From an uncultured Clostridia bacterium (lineage in GTDB: Bacteria; Bacillota; Clostridia; Christensenellales; UBA1242): a stretch of 22,453 nucleotides of DNA. Within the stretch, counting starts at the first letter, position 1. Each line of letters starts with the position of its first letter. The notes below the pieces were generated by a model. It saw only the letters and a list, made by a program, of their open reading frames with translations. It was not told the DNA's origin and searched no databases. Below, piece by piece: positions 1-6,925 of the stretch. A program made the position numbers and the translations under genes. Location: the NCBI GenBank assembly GCA_900554955.1, contig USJH01000001.1:1-22453 (forward strand), written 5' to 3'.

Positions 1-1550
1 AAAACATTTTTCCCCCCCCCCCCCGCCATAAGGAAAATTCCAAGTTTTGGACCTTGACCTTTTCCAAGAAGCAAATTATAAAGGATTTCAAAATATCTTT
101 TTTGAGTTTTCTTTAAAACTTGTGGATCATCTGTCAAATATTTAACAACTGCATAAAGGTCTGTTTGAAGAGCATCAGTCGAGTCATATTCTTTATCCAA
201 AATTTCAAGAGTCTTGCCAAGCCAAGATTTTTCTTCATCTGACAAGGTGTCATAAAATTCTTGGTTCTTTTCTTCAAGAAGGTTAACTTGATATTCTTTT
301 CCATAGTTTTCAACCCAGTGCCATGCTTTTTCAAGACGTTCTTTATAATATGGGGTCGTTGTGTCGGTATTTTCTTTTTGCATTAAAGTTGCGAGCATGT
401 CTGTATTGAAGTTGACAATTGGCAAGAATGTTGCAAGATATGAGAAGTTTGGATAGTTAAGATAATCTTTTGTAACTTCTGTGAAATCAAGAATTTGTTT
501 GTTACCTTCGTCAATTCTTCCTTCAAAATACATTTTAACCCAACGGTCAAACTCGCTATAATAACGAATAACATCATTATCAAAAGCAAGAGCAAAGTTT
601 TGTGATGGTTTATATTTTGCATAGAACCACAAAATTTGATGGCGATCATAAACTTTCAAAAGGTCTGTAAGTGTTAAAACATTTCCTTTTGAAGAGCTCA
701 TTTTTGCTCCGCCGCCCTTGATTCCGATAAAGCTGTAAGGTTCATATACTGGAGCTTCATATCCAAAAATTTCTTTCGCAACACGAGTTGCAACGTCTTT
801 GCTTCCGTTTTGAGAAGAGTGATCCATTCCGCCAGTTTCAAATGTAACTTTTTCAGCTTGCCAACGCATTGGCCAGTCAACTTTCCATTGAAGTTTAACA
901 TCACGGCAAGTTTCAATGTTCACAGTTTCGGTGTGTCCGCACTCGCAAACATAGGTAATGTCACCAGTTGCATCATCATAGTTCACAATTTTTGCTTGTT
1001 TTTTGCATTTTCCACAAAATACAGATGCAGGATAGAAATTGTCTCTTTCCCCTTCTTCTGCATCTTGAGTTCTGAAGCTGTCTATAATATCAAAAATTTC
1101 TTTTCTCTTTTCAAGTGCCAAACGAATTTTATCTTTATATCTTCCGCTTCTATATTCTTTTTCCTGATAAATTACTTCAAGCTCGTTCCCAACATCAATT
1201 CCCATTTGGCGAAGTTCTCCAAGAAAACGATTTTGGAAATATTCAGCATATGACTCGTTCTTTGTGAAAGGACTTGGAATGTCCGCATAGCTCATTCCGA
1301 TATATTTTGCATATTCTTCTGGAACACCAGCAGGAACTTTTCTGAAACGGTCAAAGTTGTCAATTGACAAGATAAAACGAACTTTCTTTCCAAGTTTTTT
1401 AAGTGCTCTTGCAACAAGGCAAGGAGTTATAATTTCTCTAAAGTTTCCAATGTGAACAAATCCTGAAGGGCTAACACCAGCAGCAACTGTATAAACTTCT
1501 TCATTTGGACGTTCTTTAATGATTTTTTCAGCAATTTCTAAAGCCCACAT
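1..1550 (-). CDS. lysS: Class I lysyl-tRNA synthetase (partial, 3' end off the left edge)
   Basis: This enzyme charges tRNA(Lys) with lysine in the cytoplasm. About 516 residues are visible. The ATG at 1548-1550 follows an AAGGAG site at the usual distance. The class I (Rossmann) signatures are clear: a HIGH-like motif SGFVHIGN near residues 28-35 and a KMSKS-type loop AKMSSSKG near residues 286-293. Between them lies a four-cysteine zinc-ribbon-like segment (CGKC ... CECG). This is the archaeal/spirochete-type LysRS, unrelated to the class II LysS found in most Bacillota. The reading frame stays open through a 13-base C run (GGGG at about residues 510-513) to the window edge, so the normal C-terminus is not seen. 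Family length is about 500-530, so only a few residues should be missing. Identity is very secure; the final residues are not. Confidence 0.95.
   Translation of the reverse strand, partial: MWALEIAEKIIKERPNEEVYTVAAGVSPSGFVHIGNFREIITPCLVARALKKLGKKVRFILSIDNFDRFRKVPAGVPEEYAKYIGMSYADIPSPFTKNESYAEYFQNRFLGELRQMGIDVGNELEVIYQEKEYRSGRYKDKIRLALEKRKEIFDIIDSFRTQDAEEGERDNFYPASVFCGKCKKQAKIVNYDDATGDITYVCECGHTETVNIETCRDVKLQWKVDWPMRWQAEKVTFETGGMDHSSQNGSKDVATRVAKEIFGYEAPVYEPYSFIGIKGGGAKMSSSKGNVLTLTDLLKVYDRHQILWFYAKYKPSQNFALAFDNDVIRYYSEFDRWVKMYFEGRIDEGNKQILDFTEVTKDYLNYPNFSYLATFLPIVNFNTDMLATLMQKENTDTTTPYYKERLEKAWHWVENYGKEYQVNLLEEKNQEFYDTLSDEEKSWLGKTLEILDKEYDSTDALQTDLYAVVKYLTDDPQVLKKTQKRYFEILYNLLLGKGQGPKLGIFLMAGGGGKNV
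12..24. repeat. Run of 13 C (poly-G on the coding strand)
   Basis: Thirteen consecutive C lie inside the extreme 3' part of lysS, 11 bases from the window edge. On the coding strand this is poly-G read as four glycines where the family normally has a variable MGKE-type segment. It may be an assembly or sequencing artefact at a contig end, or a genuine slippage-prone tract. Confidence 0.9.
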
Positions 1551-1562
1551 AAATTTTCTCCT

Positions 1563-1580
1563 TATATTGCAAACAATATA
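1563..1580. promoter_or_regulatory. Inverted repeat over the lysS -10 region (candidate operator)
   Basis: Perfect 7-base arms TATATTG and CAATATA flank CAAA. The repeat covers the lysS -10 box and probable start of transcription. It is AT-rich, so chance occurrence cannot be excluded. Confidence 0.35.
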
Positions 1581-1603
1581 TAACAAAACATTTGAAAAGT
1601 CAA
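1575..1603 (-). promoter_or_regulatory. Promoter of lysS
   Basis: TTGACT (1598-1603) and TATATT (1575-1580) are separated by exactly 17 bases on the minus strand, about 25 bases upstream of the lysS start. The -10 box is one arm of an inverted repeat (1563-1580, TATATTG-CAAA-CAATATA), so it could be repressor-controlled. Confidence 0.6.
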
Positions 1604-1692
1604 TCATTTGCAAATTTTCCTTGCCCAAATCAAGTCAAAAAGCTCATATTGCCCCACAATAAATAATATATTTAACTATAAAAGGAGCAGCA

Positions 1693-4392
1693 ATGTTAGA
1701 CCACAGCATTCAAACAAGCACAATCTTTAAAAATTTAAAGTCTTCTGAAAACGGACTTTCTTCTTCACAAGTTCAAATAAACAAAGAAAAATTTGGTGAA
1801 AACAAACTTGATAAAAAGAAAAGTGATGGCTTTTTAAAAAGACTTTTGCTTCAATTTAAAAACCTTATGATTATTGTTCTGATCATAAGTGCAATAATTT
1901 CAACCATCATTGCAATTTGCAAAAAAGAATATGGCGACCTTTTTGAAGGTGGGCTTATTTTTGTTATCGTTATTGTAAATGCAATTATTGGTGCAATTCA
2001 AGAAAAGAAAGCGGAAGACTCAATTGCACTTTTAATGAAGAAAACCGAGCCACTTGCAAAAGTAATTCGTGATGGGAAACTTATAAAAATTCCAACCGAA
2101 GAAGTTGTTGTCGGAGATGTTCTTTCTTTAAAAGCTGGCGACAGCATTTCCGCAGACGCACGTCTTTTTGAAACCAACAATTTCAAATGTGATGAAAGCA
2201 CCCTTACTGGTGAAAGCCATGCATCACTTAAAAATGCAAATGTTGTTTTAAAAGAAAACACACAACTTGCAGAGCAAGTTAACATGTGCTTTGCGGGAAC
2301 AAATGCGACCTATGGAAATGCAAAAGCAATTGTTACAAGTGTTGGAAAACAAACCGAAATGGGAAAAATTGCAAAAATGCTTTCATCTTCGGTTAAAGAA
2401 AAAACTCCACTTGAAAAAAATATTGATAAAATTGGCAAACTTTTGACCTATGCAATTTTAGCAATTGTTGTGGTTGTGTTTTTGGTTGAAATTATATTTT
2501 CTAAAAACATAAGTTTTCTTGAAGCTTTTTTAATTTCTGTTGCACTTGCAGTTGCAGCAATTCCCGAAAGTTTGCCCGCTGTTATCACAATTGTAATGAC
2601 ACTTGGAGTTGTTCGCCTTGCAAAACAAAAAGCAATTGTTAAAACTCTTTCCAGCGTTGAAACTCTTGGTTGTTGCAATGTGATTTGCACCGATAAAACT
2701 GGAACTCTCACTCAAAACAAAATGACAATAAAACACATTTTCACAAATCGGAAAATCTTTGACAGCTTTAAAGAAACAAACGAGAATCTTGAAACACTTT
2801 ACACTGCAATTTCGCTTTGCAACAATGCTGAAATTTCCGAAAACAAAACTTTCCTTGGCGATGCAACCGAAACAAGCATGCTTCTTCATCTTTCATCTTT
2901 TGCCCCACTCTATCTTGAAAACCGCAAAAAATTTGAAAGAAAAAAAGAATTTCCTTTCGACTCTGAAAGAAAAATTATGAGCACCATTAACAACATGGAC
3001 TCAAGCTATAAAATGTTTTCAAAAGGTGCACTAGATTTTCTTCTTCCAAAATGCACAAAAATTTTAATTGATGGAAAAGAAGAACCACTTTCTGAAGCAC
3101 ACAAAACTCAAATTTTAAAGGCAGTTGCAACACTTGCCGAAAAAGCTGAAAGAGTTCTTGCCGTTGCGACAAAAACGGTCTTGGAAAATGAAATTGAAAC
3201 CACAAAAGAAGACAACCTTATTTTTGTTGGTCTTGTCGGCATTATAGACCCACCAAGAGAAGAAGCAAAAGCAGCGATCAAACAATGCTTCAAGGCCGGA
3301 TTAAAGCCTATAATGATTACTGGTGACCACCCCGACACGGCATTTGCAATTGCAAAAGAACTTCGAATTGCAAAAAATAAAAATCAGGTTATGACTGGTG
3401 CACAACTTGACAAGCTTTCAATTTCTGAGCTTGCAAAAATAATTGATAATTTCAGCGTTTTTGCACGTGTTTCACCCGAACACAAATCTAAAATTGTAAA
3501 GGCTTTCAAAAAACAAGGGCATGTTGTCGCAATGACTGGTGATGGTGTTAATGATGCGCCAAGCATTGCCGAAGCAAACATTGGAATTTGCATGGGGCAA
3601 ACCGGAACCGATGTCACAAAAAGTGTTTCCGACCTTGTCATTACTGACGACAACTATTCAACAATTATTGTTGCAATCAAGCAAGGAAGAACCATTTATT
3701 CAAACATTCAAAAAATAATTTTATTTTTGCTTTCAACAAATGCAGTTGAAGTTCTTGGAATTTTCATTTCCACAATTGTTCTTCGAGATTGCATCTTCCT
3801 TCTCCCATCGCAAATTTTATTTATAAACCTTGTAACTGACAGTTTTCCAGCATTTGCCCTTGGTCTTGAAAAACCTGAAAAAAACATTATGGATCTGCCA
3901 CCACGTTCTTCAAAAGACAATTTATTTTCTGGAAAAATTGGAACAAGCATTCTATATCAATCGGTTGTTCAAACCTTTATTGTTTTGATTGTTTTCGTTT
4001 TCTCAGTTCACAGCTTTGGCAACAAAACTGCAAGCACAATGGTGTTCATTATAATTTGCCTGATGCAGATCATTCACAGCATCAACTGCAAAACAACCGA
4101 AAGCATTTTCACAATCAACATATTTAACAACCGCAGTTTTAACATCAGTTTCCTTGGACTTTTGGCATTGATCTTGACAGTTGCATTTGTTCCTTTCTTG
4201 CAAACTGCATTTGGGATTGTTCCGCTTTCTCTTTATCAATGGATAATTGTTATTCTTGCAAGTTTAAGCATTATTCCACTTGTTGAAATTTGCAAATTCT
4301 TTGTTAACCGCTATTATCATAAACACGAAAAACATGAAGTAAAAACAACTTCTATCAAAGCTTTAAAACAAAAGATTGAAGCAAAAAAATAA
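1693..4392 (+). CDS. P-type Ca2+-transporting ATPase (type IIA)
   Basis: This 899-residue membrane pump probably exports Ca2+ at the cost of ATP. The start follows AAAGGAG. The domains run in the standard order: an N-terminal cation-ATPase segment, an actuator loop with TGES (172-175), M4 with PESLP (Glu292), the phosphorylation motif DKTGTLT (Asp334), the hinge TGDGVND (615-621), and a C-terminal set of four or more helices. Residues equivalent to SERCA Ca2+ site II are present: Glu292 in M4, Asn683 and Glu686 in M5 (TNAVEVL), and Asn712 and Asp716 in M6 (NLVTD). This fits a one-site, PMCA/LMCA1-like calcium pump better than Na/K or Mg transport, but specificity is inferred from motifs only. 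The gene is divergent from lysS and ends at a shared terminator. I could not find a convincing promoter in the 142-base gap. Confidence 0.93.
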   Translation: MLDHSIQTSTIFKNLKSSENGLSSSQVQINKEKFGENKLDKKKSDGFLKRLLLQFKNLMIIVLIISAIISTIIAICKKEYGDLFEGGLIFVIVIVNAIIGAIQEKKAEDSIALLMKKTEPLAKVIRDGKLIKIPTEEVVVGDVLSLKAGDSISADARLFETNNFKCDESTLTGESHASLKNANVVLKENTQLAEQVNMCFAGTNATYGNAKAIVTSVGKQTEMGKIAKMLSSSVKEKTPLEKNIDKIGKLLTYAILAIVVVVFLVEIIFSKNISFLEAFLISVALAVAAIPESLPAVITIVMTLGVVRLAKQKAIVKTLSSVETLGCCNVICTDKTGTLTQNKMTIKHIFTNRKIFDSFKETNENLETLYTAISLCNNAEISENKTFLGDATETSMLLHLSSFAPLYLENRKKFERKKEFPFDSERKIMSTINNMDSSYKMFSKGALDFLLPKCTKILIDGKEEPLSEAHKTQILKAVATLAEKAERVLAVATKTVLENEIETTKEDNLIFVGLVGIIDPPREEAKAAIKQCFKAGLKPIMITGDHPDTAFAIAKELRIAKNKNQVMTGAQLDKLSISELAKIIDNFSVFARVSPEHKSKIVKAFKKQGHVVAMTGDGVNDAPSIAEANIGICMGQTGTDVTKSVSDLVITDDNYSTIIVAIKQGRTIYSNIQKIILFLLSTNAVEVLGIFISTIVLRDCIFLLPSQILFINLVTDSFPAFALGLEKPEKNIMDLPPRSSKDNLFSGKIGTSILYQSVVQTFIVLIVFVFSVHSFGNKTASTMVFIIICLMQIIHSINCKTTESIFTINIFNNRSFNISFLGLLALILTVAFVPFLQTAFGIVPLSLYQWIIVILASLSIIPLVEICKFFVNRYYHKHEKHEVKTTSIKALKQKIEAKK

Positions 4393-4413
4393 CACACAAA
4401 AATTATAAGCATG

Positions 4414-4447
4414 AAAAAAGAGAGCAATCTTGCTCTCTTTTGTTTTT
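4414..4447. terminator. Two-way terminator between the Ca2+ ATPase and the 304-residue gene
   Basis: Stem AAAAGAGAGC / GCTCTCTTTT with loop AATCTT (4426-4431), with A- and T-rich flanks on both sides. It lies between two converging stop codons and can serve both strands. Confidence 0.85.
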
Positions 4448-4450
4448 CAT

Positions 4451-5365
4451 CTAGTTCATCGTGATGACAACGCCATTTGTCCCCGTGCCATCAATGTTAT
4501 ATTCAAATGAAAGGTCGCCAAGAAATTCAATTCCTGAAAGCAATACTTGGCCACAAGCTTCAATCATTTTATCTTTTGTCATTTCATCTTCTGGCGGGAA
4601 AATGAAACTTATCATGAGATCAATCAAGATGTCACTTTGTTTTGCTGTTCTTCCATTGATTCCCATTTCTTTCTCGTCAATTTTCCAGTTTCCGTCTTCA
4701 CCAAGAGAAATTGAATAGTTAACAGTGATATAAATTGTTTTTGGAATGATCATATTCAAAAGGAAAAGCGGAGTGTCCATTGCTTTTGCCATTTGCTCTC
4801 TAACAAGTGATGTATCAATTTTAAAAGTGCTTGAAATGTCTGCACTGTTGTTTGAATATGTGAAATTCTCGCCATTTTGCACAGGTTTTGGGTTAACAAT
4901 AAATTCAAGAACTGTAATGCTGATGTCTGAAAGATAATTAAGGTTTTGAAGATTGCTTTCAACAACTCCACTTGCTAAAATATCATTCAAAATGCAACCA
5001 AGTTCCTTGTCTGTGAAATGATAAACTCCCGCTTGAAGAGTTGCTTCACCTTTTGAAACGCCAACATAATCAATTTTGCCTGTGCCTTCTTCTTTTGGAA
5101 AGCCAGCACCAACAAGTTTTTTATTTGCAGAAGTTTCATCAGCCTTTGTATATCCATTTGTGATAATTTCAGATTCTTTTGGGCTGTTATAAAGTGTTTG
5201 CATCATTCCAACAAGTTCGCCAAGATCATGAATTCCATATTGAGAAAAATATTTTGGAACAACAAGTCGGTCAATTGCAAAATATGCACCAAAACAAATT
5301 GCAACCAAAATTGCAAGCACCATTGTAAGTTTTAAAAAAAATCCAGATTTTTTGTGTTGTTTCAT
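4451..5365 (-). CDS. Membrane-anchored extracytoplasmic protein of unknown function (304 aa)
   Basis: I do not recognise this family. The N-terminus is positively charged (MKQHKKSGFF) and is followed by one hydrophobic helix at about residues 11-31 with no lipobox. This predicts a signal-anchor protein with about 270 residues outside the membrane. The outside part is mixed alpha/beta with no repeats, cysteine pairs or catalytic motif that I can name. The start has only a weak AGG-type ribosome site that overlaps the stop codon of the 38-residue gene six bases upstream. Translation is therefore probably coupled to that gene, and the two appear to share the strong promoter at 5509-5537. The gene ends at the hairpin shared with the Ca2+ ATPase. 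Being real is likely; its role is unknown. Confidence 0.85.
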   Translation of the reverse strand: MKQHKKSGFFLKLTMVLAILVAICFGAYFAIDRLVVPKYFSQYGIHDLGELVGMMQTLYNSPKESEIITNGYTKADETSANKKLVGAGFPKEEGTGKIDYVGVSKGEATLQAGVYHFTDKELGCILNDILASGVVESNLQNLNYLSDISITVLEFIVNPKPVQNGENFTYSNNSADISSTFKIDTSLVREQMAKAMDTPLFLLNMIIPKTIYITVNYSISLGEDGNWKIDEKEMGINGRTAKQSDILIDLMISFIFPPEDEMTKDKMIEACGQVLLSGIEFLGDLSFEYNIDGTGTNGVVITMN

Positions 5366-5371
5366 ATTTGC

Positions 5372-5488
5372 CTAGTTAACAATGTTATAGTTAATTTGTC
5401 CACGAAGAAGCAAAAATAAACAAATTCCAGCAATAATAATGCCGATGATAATTCTCAAAATGCTAAAACGTCTTTTGAACAATTTCAT
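5372..5488 (-). CDS. Small single-helix membrane peptide (38 aa)
   Basis: A short reading frame begins MKLFKRRFSILRIIIGIIIA and ends INYNIVN before TAG. It has a basic N-terminus (KLFKRRF), a hydrophobic helix of about 18 residues and a short polar tail. This fits a peptide inserted with its N-terminus inside the cell. The support for translation is strong: AAGGAGAAGG lies just upstream of the ATG, and a near-perfect promoter lies at 5509-5537. The stop is six bases before the start of the 304-residue gene, so it could be a partner subunit, a leader peptide or a coupling cistron. It shows no type I toxin features that I can name beyond size and helix. Function unknown. Confidence 0.65.
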   Translation of the reverse strand: MKLFKRRFSILRIIIGIIIAGICLFLLLRGQINYNIVN

Positions 5489-5508
5489 TTTTCCTTCTCC
5501 TTGAATAA

Positions 5509-5537
5509 ATATTATCTTTTTAACAATAATTTGTCAA
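5509..5537 (-). promoter_or_regulatory. Strong promoter for the 38-aa/304-aa pair
   Basis: TTGACA (5532-5537, perfect) and TAATAT (5509-5514) are separated by 17 bases on the minus strand. The promoter lies immediately after the tilS stop codon, so the two downstream genes can be expressed independently of tilS. Confidence 0.7.
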
Positions 5538-5541
5538 GCAT

Positions 5542-6876
5542 CTATTCCTTTGCATAAATTATTTTTATAATCTGCTCGGTTTTAGATGTGATTTTAACGT
5601 TTTCTGAGATATCCATTCCTGCAACTGCCAAAATTTTGTTTCCGACAGCAAGAACAGGAATTAAATCTCTTTTATTTCTTTCAACCTTTTTATCGGTGAA
5701 ATAGTCATTAAGTTTTTTTGTTCCACTTCCAAACTTTGTGAAAAGATCTCCATCTTTTCTTGTTCTCCAAACTGCTGAAAATGGAATTTTCGCAAAATCA
5801 AGATAATGATTTCCATCACCAAACTCGGGGTCTTGCTTGTCTGTAATGTTAATGGCATATATTTTTCCAAAATTTTTAAATGCAACCTCACCAAGAACAA
5901 ATGGTTGTTCGGTTTGTTTTTCATGTTTTTTACGTTTTGAAATTATAACCCCATCATAAACCTTAATGCCATAAAGAGAGCAAGGGAGCGAAACACTTGA
6001 GCCACTTTTCATTTTAAAAAGTTCACACACTGCCTTCATGTGTTTTTGTTCTATGTCTGCAAAAATACCAAGCTTTTCAAATGCTTTTTTAACAAGCCTC
6101 ATTTTCAAAGCATCGGCTTTTTCATCTGCTTCTTGTAAAATTTTCACTTCATTTTTGCCCGAAACAATAAATTTTTCAGGAACTTGACTTTCAATGAAAT
6201 CGTCATCAACTTTGCAACGTTTTGCAAACTCACAAAGAGCATTGATTGCCCCAGGATATATCTTTTCAATTTCCGGCAAAACTTGATGGCGAAGAAAGTT
6301 TCTTCTATAGTTCACATCATTATTTGTTGAATCTTCAACACTTAAAACACCATGATGTTTGTTATATCCTTCAATATCCTTTCGTGAAAACTCAAGAAGT
6401 GGACGAATAATATTTCCTGAAACACTTGCCATTCCACTTGCACCTTTAATTGAGCTTCCACGAAGAATGTGCATTAAAATTGTTTCAGCCTGGTCATCTT
6501 TATGGTGTGCAACAGCAATTTTGTTTGCATTTTCTTCTTCAAGAACCTTTGCAAATGCATCATAGCGAAGTTCTCTTGCGCCTTGCTCAATGCTTTTGTT
6601 AAACTTTTTTGCATATTCCAAAGCTTTCACGGTTTTGCAAACAAACTTAATTTTGTTCTTCTCGCAAAAATCACGAACAAATTTTTCATCTCGATCAGCT
6701 TCTTCATCTCGAATATTATGATTAACATGAAGAACAACAAGTTCAAAATCAGTGTCTTTTTGTTTTTCCATCATAAGAGAAAGCAAACACATCGAGTCTG
6801 CCCCACCGCTGCAAGCAACAACAACCCTGTCACCTTTAAAAACATATGCGTTAAGTGCATTTGAATCAAGTTCCAT
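5542..6876 (-). CDS. tilS: tRNA(Ile)-lysidine synthase
   Basis: TilS joins lysine to C34 of the AUA-reading tRNA(Ile) using ATP. This is normally essential because it lets that tRNA read AUA instead of AUG. The PP-loop signature SGGADS sits at residues 23-28. The C-terminal domain carries the family-typical stretch DGDLFTKFG ... KKLNDYF ... DLIPVL. I chose the ATG at 6874-6876 (444 aa). It has GAAGGAAA at good spacing, whereas the GTG at 6892-6894 lacks a ribosome site and lies upstream of the predicted transcription start. The gene follows spoIIE, as commonly seen in Bacillota. The usual followers hpt and ftsH are not here; two membrane-protein genes of unknown function occupy that position. 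Confidence 0.95.
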   Translation of the reverse strand: MELDSNALNAYVFKGDRVVVACSGGADSMCLLSLMMEKQKDTDFELVVLHVNHNIRDEEADRDEKFVRDFCEKNKIKFVCKTVKALEYAKKFNKSIEQGARELRYDAFAKVLEEENANKIAVAHHKDDQAETILMHILRGSSIKGASGMASVSGNIIRPLLEFSRKDIEGYNKHHGVLSVEDSTNNDVNYRRNFLRHQVLPEIEKIYPGAINALCEFAKRCKVDDDFIESQVPEKFIVSGKNEVKILQEADEKADALKMRLVKKAFEKLGIFADIEQKHMKAVCELFKMKSGSSVSLPCSLYGIKVYDGVIISKRKKHEKQTEQPFVLGEVAFKNFGKIYAINITDKQDPEFGDGNHYLDFAKIPFSAVWRTRKDGDLFTKFGSGTKKLNDYFTDKKVERNKRDLIPVLAVGNKILAVAGMDISENVKITSKTEQIIKIIYAKE

Positions 6877-6896
6877 ATTCTTTTTCCTTCGCACAT

Positions 6897-6925
6897 ATTA
6901 TAAATGTTTTTAGCTTTAAAATCAA
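6897..6925 (-). promoter_or_regulatory. Promoter of tilS
   Basis: TTGATT (6920-6925) and TATAAT (6897-6902) have a 17-base spacer on the minus strand. The -35 box overlaps the spoIIE stop codon. Transcription should begin near 6890, inside the alternative GTG start region, which supports the ATG at 6876. Confidence 0.65.

Noticed and set aside
810..1253. A 147-codon open frame on the plus strand within lysS
   Set aside because: It lies antisense to the well-supported class I LysRS, has no ribosome site and its residues (runs of Phe, Ser, Ile) reflect the AT-rich complement of coding sequence.
1604..1692. A promoter for the Ca2+ ATPase
   Set aside because: Several AT-rich boxes exist but none combines a fair -35 and -10 at 16-18 bases, so none was annotated.
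6894..6894. GTG start that would lengthen TilS by six residues
   Set aside because: It has no ribosome site and falls upstream of the predicted transcription start; the ATG at 6876 has GAAGGAAA at good spacing.
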